Shown: positions 30,810 through 38,060 of the stretch, one piece after another
Layout of the letters: each line of letters starts with the position of its first letter
Position numbering within the stretch: position 1 is the stretch's first letter
IMG/VR virus record: IMGVR_UViG_3300009433_000015
Location: 1-38,060 of that record
Direction: 5' to 3' (one strand)
Origin: a virus
Length of the DNA: 38,060 nucleotides
Notes under the pieces: generated by a model
Databases searched by the model: none
The model's input: the letters and a program-made list of their open reading frames with translations, nothing else
What the model was told of the DNA's origin: nothing
Program-made: the position numbers and the translations under genes

Positions 30810-31814
30810 ATGTTTGGCTTTTATCCAGTAGCATCGGCTGCAATAGCTGATGATCAGTCAGGGGTAATCGTTCCGGTTACTGTCTCCGTTACTGGGTTAA
30901 GCGCAACAACATCTATAGGAACTTCTACAGTAACAGGCGCTGTAGATACACCACAGACAGGTCTTGGTTCCACAGGTGGAGTTGGAACCCTTACCGTTAC
31001 AGGTGTTGGTAACATCGATGCCACTGGTGTTGAAATAGCCGCATCTACAGGTGCATTAGTAGTAAGCATACCAAAAGCTGTGGACGTATCTGGTCTTCAA
31101 GCATCAGTTAGCTCAAATGGTGTGACTGTAGACGGGGCGGCAGATGTAGTTGAGACTGGCCTTCAAGCATCTACTGGAGTTGGCAGCGCTGCCATAAGCG
31201 GTCTAGCAAATACATCAGTAAGTGGATTGACAGCTACAGGTTCTGTTGGTTCTGCAAATATTTCTATAGATGCTTCAGTCTCAGTAACAGGCGTGACCTC
31301 TAGTACTGCAATTAGTGGAGTTAGCGTTTCTAGTCTTGCTAATGTAGCTATTACAAGTCCATCAGTAAATGGATCTGCAGGGGCTGTAACGACAATAGGT
31401 ACAGCCGATATACCATCAACAGGGCTTGCAGGTTCTAGTTTAGTCGGATCTGTAACAACTGTTTCTGCAGCAAACATATCGGTAACTGGTATACCCGCAA
31501 CTATATCTACAAGTTCAGTTACACCGTACATATCATTTCCGACAACAGCGGAAGGTTCTTCTGGGCTTGTCGGGAGTGTAGCAATATCAGCTAAAGCAGG
31601 AATCTTTGTAACGGGTGTTTCTGCGGGGACTGCTGTTGGTCAAGTAAAAATGTTTACTCAGGTAGATCCATTACAAGAAGTTGATCCAAACCCATATTCA
31701 GCCTTTGTTATAGACGTTCCAGTAGATAATGTGTACACTGACATAAATTTAGCGGTCGATGAATCTGGCCCACCAGTATGGACAGATTTAGATATAGAAA
31801 ATGAAGCAGCTTAG
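30810..31814 (+). CDS. 22-residue repeat virion protein, 334 aa
   Basis: Nearly the whole of residues 20-285 is made of about twelve tandem 22-residue repeats, each with an x-x-V/S-TGL start, then V/I-G-S/T and a second V-S-G/A-x-A-N/D. The low charge and alternating valines predict a stacked beta-solenoid. Residues 285-334 form a different acidic C-terminal cap (NPYSAFVIDVPVDNVYTDIN). A long, stiff fibre or spike shaft is likely. Shorter copies of the same unit occur in the proteins at 19084-19938 and 35795-36349. Confidence 0.7.
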   Translation: MFGFYPVASAAIADDQSGVIVPVTVSVTGLSATTSIGTSTVTGAVDTPQTGLGSTGGVGTLTVTGVGNIDATGVEIAASTGALVVSIPKAVDVSGLQASVSSNGVTVDGAADVVETGLQASTGVGSAAISGLANTSVSGLTATGSVGSANISIDASVSVTGVTSSTAISGVSVSSLANVAITSPSVNGSAGAVTTIGTADIPSTGLAGSSLVGSVTTVSAANISVTGIPATISTSSVTPYISFPTTAEGSSGLVGSVAISAKAGIFVTGVSAGTAVGQVKMFTQVDPLQEVDPNPYSAFVIDVPVDNVYTDINLAVDESGPPVWTDLDIENEAA

Positions 31815-31820
31815 TAAAAT

Positions 31821-31836
31821 AAGTTCAATTGAACTT
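31821..31836. other. 16-bp perfect palindrome before a tail gene
   Basis: AAGTTCAATTGAACTT (31821-31836) followed by TTTTA, 17 bp before the ATG at 31853. It may be a weak terminator or a regulator site. The 4-base loop AATT fits a small hairpin. Confidence 0.35.
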
Positions 31837-31852
31837 TTTATAGGAGAGTAAC

Positions 31853-32590
31853 ATGCCTAGTACATTCACAACGAACACGGGTATAGAGAAGCCCGCACAG
31901 GGTGAGCAGTCTGGTTCTTGGGGTATAACCGTAAATACAAATAGTGATATACTTGATCGCGCACTTAATGGCGTTGTTTCGTTGAGTCTTTCAGGAACAT
32001 CTAGCAATCTTACAACAAGTAATGGCTCGACATCAGACGGGCAAAACAAAGTCCTTCTTTGTAGCGGAACGTTAGCAGCGGCTCATACTATCACCATATT
32101 ACCTGCAGATGCACAAAAAGTTTACTATGTAAAAAATAGCTCAAGTCAAACACTTATATTCTCTCAAGGCTCTGGCGCTTCTACAGCAAGTTTGCCCACG
32201 GGTTCATTTGCAATTATATATGCTGATGGAAGTAATAATGTTGTTAATCTTATAGATGACTCTCAAGCAGGTCAGCTTAAACAAAACGGAACTGCTGTTA
32301 CATCCTCTGCTGCAGAGCTTAATACCTTAGACGGTGTTAGCGCCTCATTAGAAGCCGCAGATTTAAACTTTTTAGATGGAGCAGCGGTAAACACTGTTGT
32401 CTCTTCAAAAGCTGTTATCTACGGAAGTAGTGGTGAAATTCAGGCGGGTTTGGTAGATTTTGGAGCGTGGACTATAGATGAGGCAGGTGATAAATTAGTT
32501 TTTTACTATAATGGATCTCCTAAGTTTAGCATAAACTCTTCTGGCGCAGCAGTCGCTGCAAATGATGTGACAGCATATGGATCGCCGTAA
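31853..32590 (+). CDS. tail fibre/appendage protein, 245 aa
   Basis: The N-terminus (FTTNTGIEKPAQGEQSGSWG) with ITVNTNSDILDRALNGVVSL is the recurring start of a phage tail protein family in marine and enteric phages (G-x2-P-x-x-G-E-Q-SG-SWG). Residues about 60-160 are beta-rich. A later segment (AELNTLDGVSASLEAADLNF) is a Leu-rich turn repeated in fibres. Probably a fibre or spike attachment protein. SD AGGAGAG. Confidence 0.65.
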   Translation: MPSTFTTNTGIEKPAQGEQSGSWGITVNTNSDILDRALNGVVSLSLSGTSSNLTTSNGSTSDGQNKVLLCSGTLAAAHTITILPADAQKVYYVKNSSSQTLIFSQGSGASTASLPTGSFAIIYADGSNNVVNLIDDSQAGQLKQNGTAVTSSAAELNTLDGVSASLEAADLNFLDGAAVNTVVSSKAVIYGSSGEIQAGLVDFGAWTIDEAGDKLVFYYNGSPKFSINSSGAAVAANDVTAYGSP

Positions 32591-33306
32591 TGGGCTTACC
32601 AAACGCAGGAGTTCCGTTAAGTTTAGATGATATTCAAGATGAGTTTGGTGGGTCTAACCCAATAGGTTTGTCTGAATACTTTTCTGCTGCTTCTGGCGTA
32701 CCTGCAGTAAATAACCCTATTTCTGTAAGTGATTTCTATGGCGCAGCAAACGCTGTAAGTTTTACTTACGAAATTATAGGTGGAGGTGGTGGTGGAGGCT
32801 ACGGATTAGAGGATGGCTATGGTTCTACTGCTAGAGCAGGGAGCGGAGGAGATTCTAGTATAACAGCTTCTGGCCTTACAACTATAACTTCATCTGGAGC
32901 GCAGGGTGGGACACATGCTACCATTTCTTGGAATACAGCCGTAGGCAGGGAGGGTGATTCTTCACACTATGGTGCAGGGCCAGTAGGCACTCCCAATGGC
33001 GTTGCAGGAGCGTCAGCCACAGCATCTCACTACGGTGCAGGTGGTGCAGGGGGAGGAGGAGACTCTCCTAGTAAATTCGACAGCTCAGGCGGCGGAGGAG
33101 AGGGTGGAGATGCTTCAAGCCAACAAACGGGTACAGCCACTGTTGTAAGCGGTACGACCCTTACGATAAGTATTGGATCTGGAGGCGCAGGAGGCACTGG
33201 GGGAAACCATGTGGGTGGCAATGGGGCGGGCGGTTTTGTGCAAATTGTGGTTGGCAGTAACGTACATCCTTTTACATCTAATGGAACTTTAACATTAACG
33301 AGTTAA
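32590..33306 (+). CDS. Gly-rich adhesin, candidate receptor-binding protein
   Basis: 238 residues. Residues 1-55 carry an N-terminal docking module (GVPLSLDDIQDEFGG and NPISVSDFYGA) shared with the protein at 36586-37155. Residues about 60-225 are extremely Gly-rich with GGGGGGGYG, AGGAGGGGDS and GSGGAGGTGGNHVGGNGAGG blocks. These resemble the polyglycine-helix adhesins (gp38-like) of phage tail tips. It starts at the stop of the preceding gene. Host-range determinant by inference. Confidence 0.7.
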   Translation: MGLPNAGVPLSLDDIQDEFGGSNPIGLSEYFSAASGVPAVNNPISVSDFYGAANAVSFTYEIIGGGGGGGYGLEDGYGSTARAGSGGDSSITASGLTTITSSGAQGGTHATISWNTAVGREGDSSHYGAGPVGTPNGVAGASATASHYGAGGAGGGGDSPSKFDSSGGGGEGGDASSQQTGTATVVSGTTLTISIGSGGAGGTGGNHVGGNGAGGFVQIVVGSNVHPFTSNGTLTLTS

Positions 33307-33312
33307 GATAAA

Positions 33313-33861
33313 ATGTCTTATATAGGAAAATTATTTGCTCATCTTCATCCGTCTACAAAGGGTTTAGATTCAGAGATATTAAATAAAACAACAGAACTTA
33401 TATATTGCTGTAGAGGCGGTGTTGAGAGTGTAACTTTAGTAACTGACAATATAAAAACATTAAGATCTTTAGTTGGAGATTTGCCTGTAGAAATATACAA
33501 TACAGAAAGATATGCAGTAGATCTAAGTACTATTGGAACAGACAAGCTTAGAATATATTTAAATTCTAGATCTAATGATGAGTCTATACTTGGATATTAT
33601 TTCTCTAGCGATAAAGAAGTAATTCAAAAGAAAAATTATAAAAAGACTAATACTACCGATGCCTTAATAGACAGGTATGAAGCCAATGGGGATGTAATAT
33701 CTGTAGACGAAGTAGAGGTTGTTGGCTCTAGATCAGACTGGGATGGCGATAGCTCACTTGCCGACAGCTTGGAAAAAATTGCTTCAGATAATAATTTTTT
33801 AATATTATACTCTAAAAGAAAAGATAAAGATCAAAGTTACATAAAAGTATCTGTTTATTGA
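33313..33861 (+). CDS. AT-rich hypothetical protein, 182 aa
   Basis: Its codons are visibly more AT-rich than its neighbours (many AAA, ATA, TTA, AAT). The product is Lys/Asn/Asp-rich and soluble (MSYIGKLFAHLHPSTKGLDS, later KRKDKDQSYIKVSVY). No family is recognised. Placed between the adhesin and the hub gene, it may be a recently acquired cargo or chaperone gene. Confidence 0.6.
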   Translation: MSYIGKLFAHLHPSTKGLDSEILNKTTELIYCCRGGVESVTLVTDNIKTLRSLVGDLPVEIYNTERYAVDLSTIGTDKLRIYLNSRSNDESILGYYFSSDKEVIQKKNYKKTNTTDALIDRYEANGDVISVDEVEVVGSRSDWDGDSSLADSLEKIASDNNFLILYSKRKDKDQSYIKVSVY

Positions 33862-33872
33862 GGGTTTATTAG

Positions 33873-35795
33873 ATGGTACTACAAAAAATGCAATTTAGGC
33901 CCGGTATAAACACGGAGCTTCCTGATTATGCCAATGAAAACGGTTGGAATGATGGTGACAAAATACGGTTCAGAGAAGGTTACCCAGAAAAAATAGGTGG
34001 TTGGGCTAAAAAAGGTGATAATCAGTTTATAGGCGCGGCTCGCGCTATGAAACATTGGACTACTTTAGACAGAGACAACCTTATCGGTATCGGCACTTCT
34101 TTAAAGTATTTTATAGAAGATGGTGGTGTATTTTATGACATCACACCTATTAGAGAAACAACAGGTGCAGGTGATGTAACCTTCTCTGCCTCTCAGGGCA
34201 GTAGCGTTATAACTGTAAGCGACACCAATCATGGTGCTAGGGAAGGTGACTTTGTTACTTTTAGCGGAGCTGCTAGTTTAGGCGGTGCTATGACTGCGGC
34301 TGTCCTCAATCAGGAATATCAAATTCAAACTGCCCCAACAACAGGCACATACACGATTAATGCAAGAGCAGCTACTACAGGTATAAATCAATACTACACA
34401 GGCGGAGCTATAGATGACAGTGCTGCTTTAGTGACTGCTACATCAGGTGATACAAATACTGGGGGTAGCTCTACTGTAGGTGCTTACCAGATACAGACTG
34501 GTGTGGACGTTACATTGTTCGGTAATGGTTGGGGTGCAGGTGTTTGGTCTAGAGGTGCTTGGAACTCAAGAGCAACCATTGTGGTTCAGTCAGAAATCCT
34601 ACGTTTATGGCAACACGATACGTTTGGGGAAGATCTTATTTATAATATAAGGAACGGCCCTATATTCTACTGGGATGCATCTGGAGGTGCTTCACAAAGA
34701 GGTATTTTCTTAAAAGATTTAAATGGCGCTCAAGATTCTCCAATCGTAGCTAAACAAGTAATAGTATCAGATGTGGATAGGCACGTTATTGCTTTTGGGT
34801 GCAACCCACTTGGGTCTAACGTACAAGATCCTTTGCTTATTAGGTTCTCAGCACAAGAGAACCCTGCAGATTGGAGACCTTTGACCACTAACACAGCAGG
34901 AGATCTCCGCATAGGTTCTGGTACAGCGATAATTCAAGCTGTTGAAACAAGACAAGAGATACTTGTGTTTACAGACCAAGCCTTGCATTCAATGCAGTTT
35001 ATAGGGCCACCTTATACTTTTGGTATTAACCGAATATCAGAGAACATAACTATTAGAAGTCCTAATGCTGCTGTTGCTATTGGTGACGCTGTATACTGGA
35101 TGGGTAAAGATCAGTTCTATGTTTATAATGGTAACGTCAATCAACTAGATTGCACCGTGAGAGAGAAGATTTTAAGAGATATAAATGATGATCAGTTAGA
35201 AAAGATATTTGTTGGTGTTAATTCTGGATATCAAGAAATATGGTGGTTTTACCCATCTCTAACTAGCAATGATGTGGATAAGTATGTTGTCTACAATTAC
35301 GATGCTAACATTTGGTATTACGGCACGTTAAACAGGACTGCGTGGGTTGATCGAGGGGTAACAGATTATCCTGTAGCTGCAGGTACAGATGGGATATTAT
35401 ATAATCACGAATATGAGGCAGATGATCAAAGCGGAGCAGCGCCTGTTGCTATAGAATCTTTTATACAATCTGCGCCTATAGACTTGGGCGATGGAGAGGT
35501 GTTTAGTTATGTTCGAAGGTTAATTCCAGATGTGACCTTTAGAAACAGCACTAATTCATCACCTCAAGTAGATTTTACTGTAGATGCTTTTAATTACAAT
35601 GGTGGCTTACAAGTAAGCTCTGATACAGCAAACATCGTAAAATCAGCTTCTGTTCCTATAGAGCAATATACAGAAAAAGTGGATCTTAGAGTTAGAGGAA
35701 GATCTATAGCTATAAAAATAAGTTCTGATCAAGTAGGCACAACGTGGAGAACAGGATTAAATAGATTAGATATTCGGCCTGATGGTAAGAGATAA
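33873..35795 (+). CDS. tail hub / DNA-stabilisation protein (P22 gp10-like)
   Basis: 640 residues. The N-terminus FRPGINTELPDYANENGWND followed by DKIRFREGYPEKIGGW is a diagnostic start for the hub proteins that follow portal adaptors in podoviruses and marine phages. The rest is beta-rich, with no transmembrane helix. A propeller-like W/Y pattern and a C-terminal region (RSIAIKISSDQVGTTWRTGL) follow. By comparison with P22 gp10 it would plug the packaged head and attach the fibres or needle. It is the largest tail-module protein. Confidence 0.75.
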   Translation: MVLQKMQFRPGINTELPDYANENGWNDGDKIRFREGYPEKIGGWAKKGDNQFIGAARAMKHWTTLDRDNLIGIGTSLKYFIEDGGVFYDITPIRETTGAGDVTFSASQGSSVITVSDTNHGAREGDFVTFSGAASLGGAMTAAVLNQEYQIQTAPTTGTYTINARAATTGINQYYTGGAIDDSAALVTATSGDTNTGGSSTVGAYQIQTGVDVTLFGNGWGAGVWSRGAWNSRATIVVQSEILRLWQHDTFGEDLIYNIRNGPIFYWDASGGASQRGIFLKDLNGAQDSPIVAKQVIVSDVDRHVIAFGCNPLGSNVQDPLLIRFSAQENPADWRPLTTNTAGDLRIGSGTAIIQAVETRQEILVFTDQALHSMQFIGPPYTFGINRISENITIRSPNAAVAIGDAVYWMGKDQFYVYNGNVNQLDCTVREKILRDINDDQLEKIFVGVNSGYQEIWWFYPSLTSNDVDKYVVYNYDANIWYYGTLNRTAWVDRGVTDYPVAAGTDGILYNHEYEADDQSGAAPVAIESFIQSAPIDLGDGEVFSYVRRLIPDVTFRNSTNSSPQVDFTVDAFNYNGGLQVSSDTANIVKSASVPIEQYTEKVDLRVRGRSIAIKISSDQVGTTWRTGLNRLDIRPDGKR

Positions 35796-36349
35796 TGGCA
35801 GACAACCCACTACCAAGATACTTCTTTGGTGTACCGCCAAAAGACTATGATCCAAACTACATGCGTGAGTTGGTTAGGTCTTTTTCTTTATTTCAGGAAC
35901 AGTTGACAAATCCGGGCAAAGTTACAGCAAACGAATTAAACTTATTACCGGAAGGTGGTGGTATAAGGCAGTTTGCAAACAATGTAGAAGCTTATGCTGC
36001 AGGTCTTAAGCCGGGCGATATGTGGATGCTTTCTACAGGTGAAGTTAGAATTACCATTGATCCTAATGTAACAGTGCCAGTAAATATTGAGTTTTTTAGG
36101 TCTGGTATAGGACAGGTGGGTACTGTAGCTACATTTGATGCTTCTGCAGAAATAGAGCAGCCAGTATTCTTTACAGGACAAGGTCAAGCAGGAAGTGTCA
36201 ATGTTGCCGTTATATACACCATTTCAGGCACAGTGCCGACCTCCACATCTGCTGTGGGATCAGTATCTACAGCATCTGCCTATTCTTTGACTGGAACTGC
36301 TGCGTCTGCTAGTTCTGGCGTGGGTGAGGTAACAGTTAGTATAACATAA
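35795..36349 (+). CDS. tail protein with VG-type repeats, 184 aa
   Basis: Residues 1-55 (LPRYFFGVPPKDYDPNYMRE, SLFQEQLTNPG) form a helical docking part. Residues about 75-90 read LSTGEVRITI. Residues about 105-184 are three to four copies of the 22-residue unit also seen at 30810-31814 (TGQGQAGSVNVAVIYTISGT, SAVGSVSTASAYSLTGT). It follows the hub gene (stop-start overlap), so it may be a base component displaying a short solenoid. Confidence 0.65.
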   Translation: MADNPLPRYFFGVPPKDYDPNYMRELVRSFSLFQEQLTNPGKVTANELNLLPEGGGIRQFANNVEAYAAGLKPGDMWMLSTGEVRITIDPNVTVPVNIEFFRSGIGQVGTVATFDASAEIEQPVFFTGQGQAGSVNVAVIYTISGTVPTSTSAVGSVSTASAYSLTGTAASASSGVGEVTVSIT

Positions 36350-36358
36350 GGAGTTATT

Positions 36359-36586
36359 ATGTCTGACACAGTAATAAATATGCCTGATGGCTCGAAATGG
36401 TCACCTTCTTCGTCTACGGATGTAGTAAAGTGTGCAAATTGTGAAAACGAGGTAGATACACCTGCAGAGATTGCATCATACCCTGATGGCGATTGCCCAG
36501 ATTGTGGAGAGCCTTGGACAGGCAGTGAAGTAAGAAAAACTACAATATCAGTTACAGCACCTGCTAAGATTAGTGGCGCTACCTAA
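36359..36586 (+). CDS. small zinc-ribbon protein, 75 aa
   Basis: Two CxxC pairs, C25-x2-C28 (KCANCEN) and a later CPDC, separated by 17 residues, form a zinc ribbon. A Ser/Thr-rich C-terminal tail (TTISVTAPAKISGAT) follows. It lies inside the tail module and carries no enzymatic motif, so it may be structural or regulatory. Metal binding is inferred from the cysteines. SD AAGGAG. Confidence 0.65.
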   Translation: MSDTVINMPDGSKWSPSSSTDVVKCANCENEVDTPAEIASYPDGDCPDCGEPWTGSEVRKTTISVTAPAKISGAT

Positions 36587-37155
36587 TGACACTACCTTCC
36601 TTTGGGGTTCCGTTAAGCTTAAACCAAATTCACATTGAAGTTGGTGGTACAAGCGGGACTACGGTTTCTTTAAATGAGACTGATATCAGAGGTTTAATAA
36701 GCAAGACTGTAAATACTTCTAACTCTATATCAGACTATTATGGGGCAAGCTCTGTTCCGCCTTATACCAGTCCGATTGTATCTGGTGATGGTTTTTTCTG
36801 GTGGTATTCTATGTCTATTTTTCAGGGTCAGCCAAGTCCACAATTTACTTTTTCTGGTGTTGTTGTGAAGTTAGGGGGCAATATTGTTAAAGGAAGTTTT
36901 ACAGCCTTTGCTAGTAATGGTGGATTAAATCCATCTTCGGGACAATCTTGGCATAATGGAACCAATACTCAAAATAACAATCTTACCTTTTTAGCAAATA
37001 TATCATATACGCACACAGACGGATTTACTTATGTGCCTAACAGTCCTGTTGTTCCGGGAGATACATCAACTTATCCAACAACTAATCTTGGAGGAAGTCT
37101 TCCCGTACAACAAAGTGCTTATGACGCTGTAGGAATTAAACTACAGGGAACGTAA
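36586..37155 (+). CDS. second adhesin-type protein with shared docking module, 189 aa
   Basis: The N-terminal module (FGVPLSLNQIHIEVGGTSGT, later NTSNSISDYYGA) matches that of the Gly-rich adhesin at 32590-33306. The C-terminal 130 residues are aromatic and Gly/Ser/Asn-rich (SGDGFFWWYSMSIFQGQ, later LNPSSGQSWHNGTNTQNNN) without the polyglycine blocks. Two genes sharing a dock but differing in the distal domain suggest alternative receptor-binding tips. Confidence 0.65.
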   Translation: MTLPSFGVPLSLNQIHIEVGGTSGTTVSLNETDIRGLISKTVNTSNSISDYYGASSVPPYTSPIVSGDGFFWWYSMSIFQGQPSPQFTFSGVVVKLGGNIVKGSFTAFASNGGLNPSSGQSWHNGTNTQNNNLTFLANISYTHTDGFTYVPNSPVVPGDTSTYPTTNLGGSLPVQQSAYDAVGIKLQGT

Positions 37156-37161
37156 ATATAG

Positions 37162-37197
37162 ACTTTTTAAGGTATGAAAGTATAATGTATAAAAAGT
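37162..37197. promoter_or_regulatory. inverted repeat enclosing a TATAAT box
   Basis: ACTTTTTA (37162-37169) is complementary to TAAAAAGT (37190-37197), and TATAAT (37181-37186) lies between them. No clear -35 is seen. It is the only intergenic gap of note in the 3' part of the window and lies upstream of the membrane-protein genes. It could be a local promoter or hairpin. Confidence 0.4.
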
Positions 37198-37215
37198 TTT
37201 TGAGAGTATATTGTT

Positions 37216-37611
37216 ATGAGTGATAAATTACCAAAAGTAAGTATTGCTGTAGTCGGGGTTGTTATAGCCCAGATCGGTGGTTTTATTTGGTGGACTGCAC
37301 AGCAAGCAAGTACAATATCTAACCTTGAAGATACAGTAAATGTCTTAACGGTTGAGAATAATGCAACGGATCGAACAAATCTAATCAGGGATGTGGAGCG
37401 TAATACAGACAACTTGCAGGAAATCATTGATATACTAGCAGAGATTTATGAAGAGATCGAAGATGGTGATAATGAGATATGGGAAGAAACAGAAATGATC
37501 TGGGAAGATCTTGGTGGTATGGCTGATCACATGATGCAGATTATTAAACTTCAATCTAGGATAGCTATTTTGGAGAAGACCGTTGAGTTTACACGCAGCG
37601 ATGGAATGTAA
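37216..37611 (+). CDS. membrane-anchored coiled-coil protein, 131 aa
   Basis: The N-terminus is basic, then residues about 9-28 form one membrane helix (SIAVVGVVIAQIGGFIWWTA). Residues 33-128 are a charged coiled coil (SNLEDTVNVLTVENNATDRT, EIIDILAEIYEEIEDGDNEI). This type-II topology resembles i-spanin or holin-associated phage proteins. A lysis role is inferred from topology and location only. No endolysin is visible next to it in the window. Confidence 0.65.
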   Translation: MSDKLPKVSIAVVGVVIAQIGGFIWWTAQQASTISNLEDTVNVLTVENNATDRTNLIRDVERNTDNLQEIIDILAEIYEEIEDGDNEIWEETEMIWEDLGGMADHMMQIIKLQSRIAILEKTVEFTRSDGM

Positions 37612-37613
37612 AT

Positions 37614-38060
37614 ATGGACCCTATTACAATCCTTGCGGGTATCAAAACAGGATTAGCTGCAGGTAAAACCGTAGCTGGACTTAGCAAACAGATTGGGCAA
37701 TTCTTTGACGCAACTGACCAAGCTAAGAAAACGCTACAGAAAAAAGGTGTATCAAGCAAAAGCTCCAATGCTACGGCGCTGGATCGCTGGGCTAAACTCC
37801 GACAGGCTGCGGAAGCTGAAGAAGAACTCAAAGAGTGGATCACCCAAACCTACGGAAGATCAAAGTATTTAGAGCTTTTAAAGATTAGAAGAGAAGTTTT
37901 AGCAGAAAAAAGAGAAGCAGAGGCACAGGCAAGACGTGATGCTATTCAGAGACAAGAACTTATGATTACTATAGTGGGTATAATGGTTCTTCTTATTATG
38001 ACATTTATAGGAGCCACAGGTTATCTTCATTACATGGGTTGGTTAGATGTGAGGGATTAC
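37614..38060 (+). CDS. C-terminal-TM helical protein, partial at window end
   Basis: Open to the end of the window (149 codons, no stop). ATG at 37614 follows the previous stop by 2 bases. An N-terminal hydrophobic stretch (DPITILAGIKTGLAAGKTVA) is followed by charged helices (KLRQAAEAEEELKEWITQTY, LELLKIRREVLAEKREAEAQ) and a clear membrane helix (LMITIVGIMVLLIMTFIGAT) near residues 121-140. Proteins of this layout recur near the tail/lysis boundary of marine phages. Function unknown; holin-like or internal head protein are options. Confidence 0.7.
   Translation, partial: MDPITILAGIKTGLAAGKTVAGLSKQIGQFFDATDQAKKTLQKKGVSSKSSNATALDRWAKLRQAAEAEEELKEWITQTYGRSKYLELLKIRREVLAEKREAEAQARRDAIQRQELMITIVGIMVLLIMTFIGATGYLHYMGWLDVRDY

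Noticed and set aside
30854-31531. Long minus-strand frames with many Pro/Val/Thr residues
   Set aside because: Frame artefacts of the 22-residue repeat gene; the low-complexity content mirrors the plus strand.

Overview
This window is part of a tailed double-stranded DNA phage genome, or a prophage-like contig, most likely from a marine bacterium. The evidence is a head-gene series in the order terminase, portal, co-chaperonin, scaffold and major capsid, followed by adaptors, a long run of fibre and adhesin genes, and candidate lysis or membrane proteins. Many proteins have the style of uncultured marine phages (short Lys/Gly-rich proteins, C-x2-H-x2-M C-termini, WWD-NDxxY fibre N-termini). 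There is no sheath, no recognisable tail tube and no tape-measure-sized gene. Two adaptor-like genes and a P22 gp10-like 640-residue protein are present. I therefore favour a podovirus-like (P22/SU10 adaptor type) particle. The host cannot be named from the sequence.

Layout. (1) Bases 1-8089: leftward (minus strand) early-type region. It holds about 15 tightly packed genes, with ATGA/TAATG overlaps, a XRE-type HTH regulator and small zinc-knuckle proteins. Its core is a set of a MoxR-type AAA+ ATPase, a DUF3150-like protein and a zinc-metallopeptidase/VWA protein, with two microproteins (28 and 41 aa) between the ATPase and the protease. A good sigma70-type promoter (6789-6817) drives most of this run. 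(2) Bases 6746-7447 and 8090-8389: non-coding control regions. They contain 18-bp palindromes, GTAACC/GGTTAC iterons in opposed orientation, an exact 25-bp direct repeat, a UUCG-loop terminator and divergent -10 boxes. This is the best candidate for a replication origin or regulatory hub. (3) Bases 8390-16654: rightward packaging and head genes. (4) Bases 16655-21861: small basic proteins, two adaptor-like proteins, a cupredoxin-like virion protein and connector-type genes. (5) Bases 21874-37155: fibre, adhesin and tail-hub region. It includes five adjacent paralogous fibres, each with six kelch-like repeats, a 12 x 22-residue repeat protein, a Gly-rich adhesin and the tail-hub-like protein. 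(6) Bases 37216-38060: a membrane-anchored coiled-coil protein and a C-terminal-TM protein that runs off the window.

How it works together. The rightward genes build and fill the head, then the tail and its receptor-binding apparatus. The leftward genes look like early host-takeover and regulatory functions under control of the 18-bp palindromes. No tRNA, CRISPR array, insertion sequence, integrase or polymerase was recognised. Replication genes, if present, lie outside the window.
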